This document shows, one piece after another, positions 17,401 through 22,659 of a DNA stretch of 22,659 bases. Each line of letters begins with the position of its first letter. Positions within the stretch are counted from its first letter, which is position 1. The translations under genes were made by a program, and so were the position numbers. Location of the stretch: contig CALFTK010000060.1 in assembly GCA_937916465.1 (NCBI GenBank), forward strand, positions 1 through 22,659, in the 5' to 3' direction. The notes beneath the pieces are model-generated. The model did not search any database, had not been told where the DNA came from, and saw nothing but the letters and a program-made list of their open reading frames with translations. This DNA comes from an uncultured Bacteroidales bacterium (lineage in GTDB: Bacteria; Bacteroidota; Bacteroidia; Bacteroidales; Bacteroidaceae).

Positions 17401-17565
17401 TATGAACTTCCTACCGAAAGCGATTTCATAAACGTAAATATTGACCTGAATATTCATGGTGTGGGCTGTAATGATGGATGGGGTGCACAGACTTTGGAAA
17501 AATATACCATAAATGCCAACCAGCCATATAACTACGGCTTTATTCTTTCCTGCGAGGAGGAGTGA
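14464..17565 (+). CDS. Secreted GH2 beta-galactosidase, LacZ-like
   Basis: At 1033 residues it is close to LacZ in length and domain order: signal peptide (about 1-20), sugar-binding domain with GSYLEDQDMWRLSGIF (about 200-225), Ig-like domain (to about 340), TIM barrel, domain 4, and the Bgal small-chain domain (about 755-1030, with ITWYGRG and NYPDRK). Acid/base is E479 (SLGNEGGQG) and nucleophile E540 (MREYAYAGGN). RTSHYP, DEANQESH and IWEWCDHG are also present. The position three after the nucleophile, His in LacZ (EYAHAMGN), is Tyr. The signal peptide places it in the periplasm or outside. It follows the esterase gene by 47 bp with no terminator or clear promoter between, so the two are probably one operon. 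No terminator stands out downstream (17566-17668). Confidence 0.92.
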   Translation: MKRLLLSILMVGFAYAGQSQEINDWENPQVIGINKEPYHANLTLPSQKYNCGECESLDGSWKFRWYARPEQRIVEFYQPDFDVSAWDNIIVPGEWQMQGYGIPIYSNWTMPFKKDQPFVMSEPPKDYYTYENRNPVGQYVTTFNVTGITKDKTYYLHFGGVESAMYLWVNGHKVGYSENSMAPAEFNITQYVQEGENKLAVEVYSYCDGSYLEDQDMWRLSGIFRSVDLWTRPDVHIADYTITAIPTEDYSNAEATIKFQVANLSSKSKKNVTLNVSVNGKNNKGQNVSYSYSQNIKKIEAGETALAEMVINIDNPSLWSSEKPNLYDVDIVLSNKEKELEHFNNHLGVRKVEIKGDVVYYNGKPIKIKGVNRHEFHPRTGRTMDRATMELDLKMIKQANINLVRTSHYPDDPLFYELCDVYGLFVMDEANQESHAYGLRNRELGDNPDWTKAHVDRAEALVARDKNWPCILIWSLGNEGGQGINSIAMAEKVREMDSTRMVFSDTDRDISDFYDDGYIHPDRVAELSKQITDKPFFMREYAYAGGNSLGNYIDYAKVIDADPSNFGAVIWEWCDHGIAKKKGSNVQKYGDNPFSLTLEADEHFAYGGDYGDNPHSSTTCLNGIVRADRIPHPQYFEVQKVNQYLNFELVSSSNIRVINSYHFTSSNDFDYFYEFVDDGKVVHAGEQPINTNGILEIPAFDDTQGEVFLNVYARLRRSTVWADAGFTVAKEQFLLVEKPAAKIETGKSVPLVKETENSYLVTAGKEVISIEKNTGYLTSWKHNDTELLKEPLQPYFWKPATENQKHNNYNRRLGPWRDAAKSMNVVSAKMDKQSGNVVLTFEQEMAIGAKYTLTYTINSDGKIQVYADYVPTKEGLPLMPKFGMKMLVNSTMDNITWYGRGIYENYPDRKSSEFIGKYSLPLNEFVVNYPAPQENGNRSDVRWISFTDGNLTMRVEGMQPLCVRAWPWMEEQIEKAGHSYELPTESDFINVNIDLNIHGVGCNDGWGAQTLEKYTINANQPYNYGFILSCEEE

Positions 17566-17668
17566 TGATTATGGTTTGTAGAGGAAGTTTGAGGTAAATC
17601 GTTTGTTCGTAGTAATAGGGCTAATTTTGCTATGGTTTCGCTGTAACAAATTTTGGTTTTATCCTATC

Positions 17669-17992
17669 TTAATGGACTATTTTCAGGCCTATAACTGAAG
17701 CTATCAGGGTAAAAACAAAGAATAAACGCCAGAATGAAGTGGGTTCCTTAAACACCAGAATTCCTACTATTACGGTTCCAACTGCACCTATACCGGTCCA
17801 TACAGGATAAGCGGTACCAAGCGGAATTGTCCTGGTTGCTTTGGTTAGAAGAACCATACTAAGAAGACAGAGAAGAGCGAATGCTATATACCATAATGTC
17901 GCTTTATAACCTGTCTCCATATTGCCTTTTCCAAGACAGAATGCAAAGCCGGTTTCACAAAGCCCGGCAATAATTAAAATAATCCAATTCAT
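17669..17992 (-). CDS. SMR-family exporter, Gdx/SugE-like
   Basis: At 107 residues with four hydrophobic helices it is the standard size for small multidrug resistance proteins. The essential glutamate is E13 in G-L-C-E-T-G in helix 1. The segment PLGTAYPVWTGIGAVGT in helix 3 is characteristic of the Gdx (SugE) branch, which exports guanidinium; broad-range QacE-type drug export is the alternative. It works as a dual-topology dimer in the inner membrane. I see no guanidine riboswitch in the leader. A -7 element lies at 18054-18062. Gdx versus QacE is assigned from the helix 3 motif only. Confidence 0.85.
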   Translation of the reverse strand: MNWIILIIAGLCETGFAFCLGKGNMETGYKATLWYIAFALLCLLSMVLLTKATRTIPLGTAYPVWTGIGAVGTVIVGILVFKEPTSFWRLFFVFTLIASVIGLKIVH

Positions 17993-18026
17993 AACAATAG
18001 ATTATCCTTCTTGAGGGCTGCAGAAA

Positions 18027-18076
18027 TTTCCGGCGTCTCCTTCTGAGGAAAGTGCAAATTTACTATTTTCCGGCGT
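18027..18076. repeat. Two direct copies of a 10-bp GC-rich motif around the exporter promoter
   Basis: TTTCCGGCGT occurs at 18027-18036 and again at 18067-18076, exactly 40 bp apart and in the same orientation. The copies flank the exporter's -7 element (18054-18062). GC-rich decamers are uncommon in this AT-rich intergenic DNA. They may be operator half-sites. Confidence 0.5.
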
Positions 18077-18087
18077 AGTATCGTCAA
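18054..18087 (-). promoter_or_regulatory. Promoter of the SMR exporter
   Basis: On the minus strand TTG (18087-18085), 22 bases, then TAAATTTGC (18062-18054), an exact -7 match; the spacer is one base longer than usual. The leader of about 55 nt contains a small perfect hairpin TCCT-CAGA-AGGA. Confidence 0.45.
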
Positions 18088-18160
18088 TAATTGCTCTTCT
18101 TTTCTCTTTACTCTGTTGTCCGTATATGAGTACAAATAATTGTAAGTAATCTGTGGATAC

Positions 18161-18192
18161 TTGTTCGCCATTGGATTTATTGTTATTTTTGT
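18161..18192 (+). promoter_or_regulatory. Bacteroidetes-type promoter of the SDR gene
   Basis: TTG (18161-18163), 20 bases, then TATTTTTGT (18184-18192). Both boxes and the spacing fit the Bacteroidetes primary sigma consensus. Transcription would start near 18199, about 60 nt before the ATG. Confidence 0.55.
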
Positions 18193-18204
18193 AAACCATG
18201 TGCG

Positions 18205-18220
18205 ACATTCTTGGGAATGT
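18205..18220. promoter_or_regulatory. Palindrome ACATTC-TTGG-GAATGT after the SDR promoter
   Basis: A perfect 6+6 bp inverted repeat starts about 6 nt after the predicted transcription start of the SDR gene. The position suits a repressor site or a small leader hairpin. Confidence 0.35.
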
Positions 18221-18261
18221 GTAGCCAAACAAGAATTTATGATATAAAAGAATAAGATTTT

Positions 18262-18981
18262 ATGCAAACAGATACATTCAAAGATAAGGTAGTTATAGTA
18301 ACCGGTGGCGCAAACGGAATAGGCCGATGCATTGCCGATGAGTTCCGTAAGCAGGGAGCTGTGGTCTATGTGATTGACAAGCAGGAAGGAGAGCATTTCG
18401 TGGGAGATATCTCCAAACAAGATGTATTGGAGGCTTTTGCTTCCGAAGTGTTGAGTAAGCACAACAAAGTGGATATCATTGTAAACAATGCATTGCCACT
18501 GATGCGTGGTATTGATGAATGTTCCTACGATGAATTCCAATATGCATTGAGTGTGGGCGTTACTGCGCCTTTCTATCTGGTAAAATTGCTAAAGAACCAT
18601 TTGGCCGAAGGTGCATCCATCATCAATATCTCTTCATCGCGCGACCGCATGAGCCAACCCCAGACCGAAAGCTACACAGCTGCCAAAGGGGGCATTGCGG
18701 CACTTACTCACGCACTAGCAGTAAGCTTGTCGGGGCGTGCAAGGGTGAACTCCATTTCTCCCGGCTGGATAGATACTGCCTACACTGTTTACGAAGGTCC
18801 CGATGCCATTCAGCAACCTGCGGGCAGGGTAGGGAATCCTATGGATATAGCCAATATGGTGCTGTTCCTTTGTAGCGACAAGGCTGGCTTTATTACGGGT
18901 GAAAATATCTGTATTGATGGTGGCATGACCAAGCAGATGATTTACCACGGAGACTGTGGTTGGAAGTTGGAAAATATATGA
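18262..18981 (+). CDS. Short-chain dehydrogenase/reductase (SDR)
   Basis: At 239 residues it is a classical SDR. The cofactor motif is TGGANGIG (14-21), the structural motif is NNA (75-77), and the catalytic residues are S125 with YTAAK (Y138, K142). The SPGWIDTAY segment that closes over the nicotinamide is also present. The acidic residue after the second strand (VIDKQEGE, D39) suggests NAD(H) preference. Such enzymes interconvert alcohols and carbonyls in the cytoplasm; the substrate cannot be read from sequence. The end (FITGENICIDGGMTKQM) is typical of the family. It has its own promoter, divergent from the SMR exporter and convergent with the EamA gene. A 6-bp stem hairpin (19005-19028) follows it. 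Confidence 0.92.
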   Translation: MQTDTFKDKVVIVTGGANGIGRCIADEFRKQGAVVYVIDKQEGEHFVGDISKQDVLEAFASEVLSKHNKVDIIVNNALPLMRGIDECSYDEFQYALSVGVTAPFYLVKLLKNHLAEGASIINISSSRDRMSQPQTESYTAAKGGIAALTHALAVSLSGRARVNSISPGWIDTAYTVYEGPDAIQQPAGRVGNPMDIANMVLFLCSDKAGFITGENICIDGGMTKQMIYHGDCGWKLENI

Positions 18982-19004
18982 TTATTGGGAGAAGCCGACG
19001 TTTG

Positions 19005-19036
19005 CCACATATTCGAGAAAAAATGTGGTTATCTCT
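19005..19036 (+). terminator. Weak hairpin after the SDR gene
   Basis: CCACAT (19005-19010) pairs with ATGTGG (19023-19028), followed by TTATCTCTTTG. The stem is only 6 bp and overlaps the end of the convergent EamA gene. Confidence 0.3.
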
Positions 19037-19919
19037 TTGTTACTGAAATCATAAAGGTTACGGCAACAATAGCGATGCTGATGCCGACTATGATGTTTGT
19101 GGTAAGTGGTTCGGCAAACATAATTGTTCCTACCAGGATGGCCGTAATGGGCTCGAATACACCCAGTACAGATGCTTTTGTGGCGCCTATATTGCGGGTT
19201 GCTATTGCAAGAGTTGCGGTTGAAACAATGGTCGGTAGCAGTGCCAAACCTATCAAATTCAGCCATGCTGTACTACCCTCAATGCCTGCAGTGATGGCAG
19301 TATTAGAGAGTACAATCTTCCCAAGAAAGACTGTTGTGCCTACCGCCAAGGTGTAGAAGGTGAGTAGTGAGTTAGATATGTCGGCAATCGCTTTGCTACG
19401 GTTGATGATTACTATAAATAGCGCATAGACCAGCGCTGACCCAATCGACAAAAGAACACCTATTGGGTCTATCGTATCGCCACCGCTACCTTGTGTCATT
19501 ATCAGTACGCCACCAAATGTAGCTGCTATGGCAAGCCATACCGGCCAAGAAGGAATAACACCCAAAAAGACCATAATAATAGCTACCAATACGGGATATA
19601 GGAATACAAGTGTAGTGGCTAATCCTGACGCAATAAAATTGTATGCTTCAAAAAGAAATAGACTACTTGCGGTGTAAAGCAAGCCTAGCACAAATAGTAC
19701 ACCAGCCTGTTTGAACGATATCTTGAAACTCTGCTTGCCTAACAGGAGGAACAAGCCCAAGATGATCACAGCAAATGCGTATCGGAAGAATAAGATTGAC
19801 TCTATTGCAGCACCGTTGTTCATCAGTGGCATTCCAAACAGGGGGTTGAGTCCGTATGCTATGCCCGTTATTATTCCTGCTGGGTAACCAATAATAGCCT
19901 CTTTACTTAGCTTTTTCAT
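19029..19919 (-). CDS. EamA/DMT-family transporter
   Basis: 296 residues with about ten hydrophobic helices arranged as two EamA repeats (about 10-140 and 150-292). Typical family segments are visible: FFRYAFA in helix 2, ASSLFLFEAYNFIASGLATTLVFLYPVLVA in the first repeat (quoted here as A-S-S-L-F-L-F-E and then LATTLVFLYPV), and GATKASVLGVFEPITAIL in the second. Members of the drug/metabolite transporter superfamily move amino acids, nucleotides or other small metabolites across the inner membrane; the substrate here is unknown. The gene is single, with a -7 element 15 nt upstream. Confidence 0.9.
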   Translation of the reverse strand: MKKLSKEAIIGYPAGIITGIAYGLNPLFGMPLMNNGAAIESILFFRYAFAVIILGLFLLLGKQSFKISFKQAGVLFVLGLLYTASSLFLFEAYNFIASGLATTLVFLYPVLVAIIMVFLGVIPSWPVWLAIAATFGGVLIMTQGSGGDTIDPIGVLLSIGSALVYALFIVIINRSKAIADISNSLLTFYTLAVGTTVFLGKIVLSNTAITAGIEGSTAWLNLIGLALLPTIVSTATLAIATRNIGATKASVLGVFEPITAILVGTIMFAEPLTTNIIVGISIAIVAVTFMISVTKR

Positions 19920-19934
19920 AACATGATTCCTAAT

Positions 19935-19943
19935 GCAAAGATA
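19935..19943 (-). promoter_or_regulatory. -7 element of the EamA gene
   Basis: The minus strand reads TATCTTTGC, an exact TAnnTTTGY match, about 15 nt upstream of the start at 19919. No clear -33 box. Confidence 0.45.
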
Positions 19944-20046
19944 CTGGTTTTGGTCGATAAAGAGAAAAAGTATCGAAGTGAGTTTTGATTTTGCTGGTAA
20001 AAAGAAAAATTATGACAAAGCCATTTCTTCTTTTCCCTTCTTTTAA

Positions 20047-20095
20047 ACTTTACTTTATTGCCCGTATATATACATGTACGGCTATAAAGTAAAGT
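20047..20095. repeat. Long interrupted inverted repeat (12-bp arms plus inner 5-bp arms)
   Basis: ACTTTACTTTAT (20047-20058) pairs perfectly with ATAAAGTAAAGT (20084-20095). Inside it CCGTA (20062-20066) pairs with TACGG (20077-20081), leaving a 10-nt loop. It lies in the 490-bp gene-free region between the divergent EamA and GH140-like genes, 14 bp before the left 76-bp repeat. It is not placed to terminate either neighbour. Confidence 0.7.
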
Positions 20096-20108
20096 GTTTG
20101 TTAATGGG

Positions 20109-20184
20109 GGCGCTCCCTATCAAGGTGCGTAATGCTTACGATATTGTACAACACTGATTAACAGAGTTATAATGCGTAGTATTG
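20109..20184 (+). repeat. 76-bp direct repeat, left copy
   Basis: It begins GGCGCTCCCTAT and ends AATGCGTAGTATTG. It matches 21918-21993 at 69 of 76 positions without gaps; the last 30 or so bases (from CTGATTAACAG) are identical. The copy contains the palindrome TTGTACAA. The last bases form an ATG (20172) that opens a 14-codon frame, probably meaningless. Confidence 0.85.
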
Positions 20185-20222
20185 AAAATAAAACTCTGCC
20201 AAATCTTGTTTTCTAATGCACA

Positions 20223-20258
20223 TTTGGCTGAGTTTTGCGAAATATTATGTAGCTTTGC
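20223..20258 (+). promoter_or_regulatory. Promoter of the GH140-like gene
   Basis: TTTG (20223-20226), 23 bases, then TAGCTTTGC (20250-20258), an exact -7 match with a spacer slightly longer than usual. The leader to the ATG is about 145 nt. Nothing else in 20259-20409 stands out. Confidence 0.45.
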
Positions 20259-20409
20259 ATACGGCTAAAAGTATTTTGCTCATATATCCCAAATTAAGTA
20301 TGCATTGAGCATAGGTGGTGACGTCTTCCTCTCCGTCTATTCCGTCCAATGGAAATCAACAAATTTTATAATTAACCATGCAGTAATGCGTATAAAAGAA
20401 GAATAGATT

Positions 20410-21828
20410 ATGAATATGAAACGTTGCTTATTATTACAGGGTGTGATTCTGTTTATGGCATTCAGCTCTACTGCATCTGCCAATGATTTGCAGGCGTTGC
20501 AGGTTTCTGCAAATGGTCATTATCTGCAATATGCTGATGGTACTCCTTTTTTCTACCTGGGCGATACTGCCTGGGAGTTATTTCACCGTTTGGACAGAGA
20601 AGAGGCGGAAATGTATCTGGATAATCGTGCCAGAAAGGGTTATAATGTGATTCAGGCTGTTGCTTTGTCGGAAGTGGATGGTGTGGATGTGCCAAATGCT
20701 TATGGTCATACACCTCTGATAGACCGTGATCCTGCACGCCCGGATACTAAGGATGGTGAAGCAGATGATTATTGGGATCATGTTGATTATATTGTTGAAT
20801 GTGCAAATGCTAAGGGTATGTATGTGGGACTGTTACCTACATGGGGTCGATGGTGGAAGGATGCTAATGCTATTTTTAATGAAAGGAATGCTGAAATTTT
20901 TGGCAGATGGATTGCCGAAAGATATCACGAATATGATATTATCTGGATTCTGGGTGGTGATCGTAATCCGGATAACGCACAGCAGGAAGCTGTTGTCAGA
21001 GCTATGGCATGTGGCATAAGAAGCGTGGATAGGGATAATCTTATGACTTTTCATCCTACTGGCTGGGAGAGTTCATCTAAATGGTTTCATAATGATGAAT
21101 GGCTGAATTTTAATGGAAGGCAAAGCGGACATAATCAGCGTTACAACTCTAATTCGCAGATTGTTAATGATTTTAATCGTGTTCCTGCTAAGCCGATTAT
21201 AGAAATTGAGCCTCTTTATGAGGATCATCCGTTGGAATTCCGTCCGGATGATGATGGGCATTCTAATGCATGGGATGTAAGAAGGACTTTGTATTGGAGT
21301 GTTTTCTATGGCTCTGCTGGTGTTGCTTATGGTCATCATTCTGTATGGCAGATGTACGATAAGGATAAAGGGCGCGGACCTATTAATCGTCCTCTGATGC
21401 CTTGGTATGAGGCTATAGATCAGCCTGCTGCCGGACAAGCTTTCTTTCTTAAGTTGCTGATGGAGTCAAGGCCTTATTTTACGCGTATTCCGTCGCCAGA
21501 CTTTATTGTTCAGGACGAAGTCTATTCTTCTGTACCGGGAGCCGGCCGTTACCGTTTTGTGGCCACAATGGATAGCGAGGGGAGTTATGCTATGGTATAT
21601 GTTCCTGCAGGACGATTGTTCTCTGTCAGGACAAATATGCTCAAGGCCGAAAAGATTGTTGCATGGTGGTATTGCCCAAGGACAGGCAAGGCTACCAGAA
21701 TAGGCAAGTTTGTCAATGACGGAAAGGAGTGTTCGTTTATGCCGCCAATGCCCGGAGAGGCGATGGACTGGGTGCTTGTGCTGGATGATGCTACTAAAAG
21801 GTATCCGGCTCCGGGAAAGGCTTTGTAG
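20410..21828 (+). CDS. Secreted DUF4038/GH140-like glycoside hydrolase (apiosidase-like)
   Basis: 472 residues. A signal peptide (about 1-24, ending ASA-N) is followed by a short strand segment (VSANGHYLQYADGTPFF) and a TIM barrel of the DUF4038 type (about 40-375): LGDTAWELFHR, NVIQAVALSE, VGLLPTWGRWW, IIWILGGDRNPD and KPIIEIEPLYED. A C-terminal beta domain follows (about 375-465, DUF12904/collagen-binding-like position, WWYCPRTG). Candidate catalytic residues are D184 in GGDRN and E267 or E271 in IEPLYE. Characterised GH140 enzymes are endo-apiosidases acting on rhamnogalacturonan II, but the fold is shared by DUF4038 proteins of other activity. ATG at 20416 is an alternative start. The gene is bracketed by two 76-bp direct repeats. 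Confidence 0.82.
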   Translation: MNMKRCLLLQGVILFMAFSSTASANDLQALQVSANGHYLQYADGTPFFYLGDTAWELFHRLDREEAEMYLDNRARKGYNVIQAVALSEVDGVDVPNAYGHTPLIDRDPARPDTKDGEADDYWDHVDYIVECANAKGMYVGLLPTWGRWWKDANAIFNERNAEIFGRWIAERYHEYDIIWILGGDRNPDNAQQEAVVRAMACGIRSVDRDNLMTFHPTGWESSSKWFHNDEWLNFNGRQSGHNQRYNSNSQIVNDFNRVPAKPIIEIEPLYEDHPLEFRPDDDGHSNAWDVRRTLYWSVFYGSAGVAYGHHSVWQMYDKDKGRGPINRPLMPWYEAIDQPAAGQAFFLKLLMESRPYFTRIPSPDFIVQDEVYSSVPGAGRYRFVATMDSEGSYAMVYVPAGRLFSVRTNMLKAEKIVAWWYCPRTGKATRIGKFVNDGKECSFMPPMPGEAMDWVLVLDDATKRYPAPGKAL

Positions 21829-21917
21829 TTGTTTATGGCGTGTTGTAGTAGTATCGTCAAAACCTGGATTCAACTTTTTTTAGTTCAAGTCACTAAATGC
21901 AACTATGCAAAAACGAT

Positions 21918-21993
21918 GGCGCTCCCTATTGTGGTGCGTAATGCTCACAATGTTGTACAACGCTGATTAACAGAGTTATAATGCGTAGTATTG
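21918..21993 (+). repeat. 76-bp direct repeat, right copy
   Basis: Same orientation as 20109-20184, with seven substitutions: three at 21930-21932, three at 21946, 21949 and 21952, and one at 21962. It starts 89 bp after the hydrolase stop. Its final ATG (21981) opens a 38-codon frame. Confidence 0.85.
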
Positions 21994-22097
21994 TTTATTT
22001 GAGGGGCAAGAATGTTCCTTTGCTAGAGTGTAGGGAGCAACCATCATGGGAAGAAATTCAAAATCTTTCTGATGTTGAAATAAATAAAATCGAATAA
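21981..22097 (+). CDS. Orphan 38-residue ORF starting inside the right repeat
   Basis: The ORF runs from ATG in the repeat to TAA at 22095. The peptide begins MRSIVYLRGKNVPLLE and has an acidic C-terminal half with W-E-E-I and D-V-E-I-N-K-I. I do not recognise it. The composition is protein-like (amphipathic, acidic), so it could be a real small protein or a remnant of a larger gene joined to the repeat. No ribosome binding site is visible. The rest of 21829-22233 holds the right repeat, a short inverted repeat ATGGTA/TACCAT (22134-22157) and the hipB promoter. Confidence 0.3.
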   Translation: MRSIVYLRGKNVPLLECREQPSWEEIQNLSDVEINKIE

Positions 22098-22194
22098 GAA
22101 AGAAAAGAGTATAATAGAAAAGTAGAGAGGTTGATGGTATGCGAGTTGTTTTACCATTTAAAAGCAGTAATTATATTAAAAATGCATTCGTAAA

Positions 22195-22227
22195 GCTTTT
22201 ATATTAAAGCATTATTCGTATATTTGC
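22195..22227 (+). promoter_or_regulatory. hipB promoter with overlapping near-palindrome
   Basis: TATATTTGC (22219-22227) is an exact -7 match. In the upstream zone GCTTT-TATATT-AAAGC (22195-22210) is a near-perfect inverted repeat covering where the -33 box would lie. HipB-type antitoxins repress their own operon by binding palindromes over the promoter, so this is a candidate operator. The predicted start near 22234 supports translation from ATG 22255 rather than 22234. Confidence 0.5.
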
Positions 22228-22254
22228 ACCGTAATGCTTACAAATGCAATCATT

Positions 22255-22599
22255 ATGGAAGATATTTATATTCTATCAGATGCTCAGATTCAGAAGAAGA
22301 TTGGTGAAAAAATCAAGGCAACCAGGCTAAAGCAAAATATTACGCAAGATAGTTTGGCTGAGTCTGCATCCATATCACGTTCATCGGTCCAAAAAGTGGA
22401 GTCTGGGGAGATAAAGTCGTTTGATACATTTCTTCGTATCTTAAGAACGCTCGGAATGCTTGATGAGCTCTATCATCTATGCAAAGAGGAAGAATTAAGT
22501 CCTAGCGAATATTATGATATGGTAAACTCGGCCAAGAAAGTAAAAAGAAAACGTGCCGTAGGCAGTATTAACACTCATAAGGAGGAATCAGAATGGTAG
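22255..22599 (+). CDS. hipB: HipB-like XRE-family antitoxin
   Basis: 114 residues from ATG 22255; an in-frame ATG at 22234 coincides with the predicted transcription start and is less likely. A helix-turn-helix of the Cro/CI type spans about residues 13-68: IGEKIKATRLKQNITQDSLA, then SISRSSVQKVESGE. The C-terminal tail is Lys/Arg-rich. The gene overlaps the next by 7 bp (ATGGTAG). In HipBA modules HipB is the antitoxin and autorepressor that binds operator DNA and holds the HipA kinase inactive. The assignment depends on the following hipA start as much as on the HTH. Confidence 0.85.
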   Translation: MEDIYILSDAQIQKKIGEKIKATRLKQNITQDSLAESASISRSSVQKVESGEIKSFDTFLRILRTLGMLDELYHLCKEEELSPSEYYDMVNSAKKVKRKRAVGSINTHKEESEW

Positions 22600-22659
22600 A
22601 TGTAGCAAAAGTTACGATGTTCGGCGAGAATGTCGGTACATTCAGATGGGACAATACAT
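22593..22659 (+). CDS. hipA: HipA-like toxin kinase, N-terminal fragment cut by the window edge
   Basis: It starts at ATG 22593, overlapping the hipB stop, with a strong AAGGAGG about 8 nt upstream, unusual for this order and consistent with coupled translation. The 22 visible residues (MVDVAKVTMFGENVGTF, then RWDNT) match the start of HipA N-terminal domains (a short strand, then G-x-x-V-G-x-x-x-W-D). Family members are Ser/Thr kinases whose best-known targets are aminoacyl-tRNA synthetases. The kinase domain is outside the window, so intactness cannot be judged. Confidence 0.75.
   Translation, partial: MVDVAKVTMFGENVGTFRWDNT

Noticed and set aside
17993..18050. Guanidine riboswitch in the leader of the Gdx/SugE-like exporter.
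   Set aside because: The leader is only about 55 nt and lacks the paired ACGR-loop hairpins of the mini-ykkC class and the conserved core of the large ykkC class.
17989..18540. Minus-strand open frame of 183 codons across the SMR/SDR intergenic region and the SDR start.
   Set aside because: It runs antisense through the SDR coding region, has no recognisable domain, and its composition is that of a shadow frame.
21870..21900. tRNA-like 3' end: TTTAG-TTCAAGTCA-CTAAA resembles a T-arm and might mark an attachment site.
   Set aside because: The loop is 9 nt instead of 7, and no acceptor, anticodon or D-arm sequences can be found upstream.
22134..22193. Short ORF MVCELFYHLK and following residues before hipB.
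   Set aside because: Nineteen codons, no ribosome binding site, and its ends are explained by the ATGGTA/TACCAT inverted repeat.

Overview
This window looks like chromosomal DNA of a member of the order Bacteroidales (Bacteroides, Phocaeicola, Prevotella and relatives). The evidence is AT-rich non-coding DNA, few strong Shine-Dalgarno sites, and many starts preceded by the Bacteroidetes -7 element TAnnTTTG(C/T), several with a TTG about 20 nt further up. The protein set fits as well: a TolB-like propeller lipoprotein, LacZ-type GH2 enzymes with signal peptides, a DUF4038/GH140-like hydrolase, paired short chromate transporters and a HipB/HipA module. Genus cannot be fixed from the sequence alone.

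Left end (1-5900): the 3' end of a flotillin-like gene runs convergently into a broken NtrC-type response regulator. The regulator's reading frame departs from the family inside the sigma-54-contacting GAFTGA motif, and the junction lies in the loop of a terminator-like hairpin. Divergent from the regulator is an export operon: TolB-like lipoprotein, MacB/LolD-type ATPase, two-lobed MacB/FtsX permease. Its upstream DNA carries a sigma-54 -24/-12 element and a cluster of TGTGCG half-sites suited to an NtrC-type activator. The promoter architecture for the lost regulator is therefore still visible. A leader with a short ORF and a terminator-like hairpin lies between promoter and lipoprotein gene. 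A strong bidirectional terminator closes the operon.

Middle (5900-17600): this is a carbohydrate-degradation neighbourhood without SusC/SusD. It holds a 1262-residue GH2 enzyme with a LamG-like insertion (minus strand), two overlapping half-size chromate transporters (minus), a lipoprotein alpha/beta-hydrolase (plus), and a probable operon of a multidomain CE1/PHB-depolymerase-like esterase followed by a 1033-residue GH2 enzyme (plus). Both GH2 proteins keep the two catalytic glutamates but have replaced the histidine that in E. coli LacZ lies three residues after the nucleophile.

Right part (17600-22659): an SMR/Gdx-like exporter (minus) and an SDR oxidoreductase (plus) diverge from a shared intergenic region with two copies of a 10-bp repeat. 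An EamA-family transporter (minus) follows. A DUF4038/GH140-like secreted hydrolase is then bracketed by two 76-bp direct repeats (69 of 76 positions identical), and a long interrupted inverted repeat lies just outside the left copy. After the right copy come a 38-codon orphan ORF and a hipB-hipA toxin-antitoxin pair cut by the window edge. The repeat-bracketed hydrolase, with toxin-antitoxin genes beside it, is the most accessory-looking part.

I did not find a complete, clearly new multi-gene system. The best candidates for a second look are the broken sigma-54 regulator and its surviving promoter, the 76-bp repeat pair around the hydrolase, and the modified active sites of the two GH2 enzymes.
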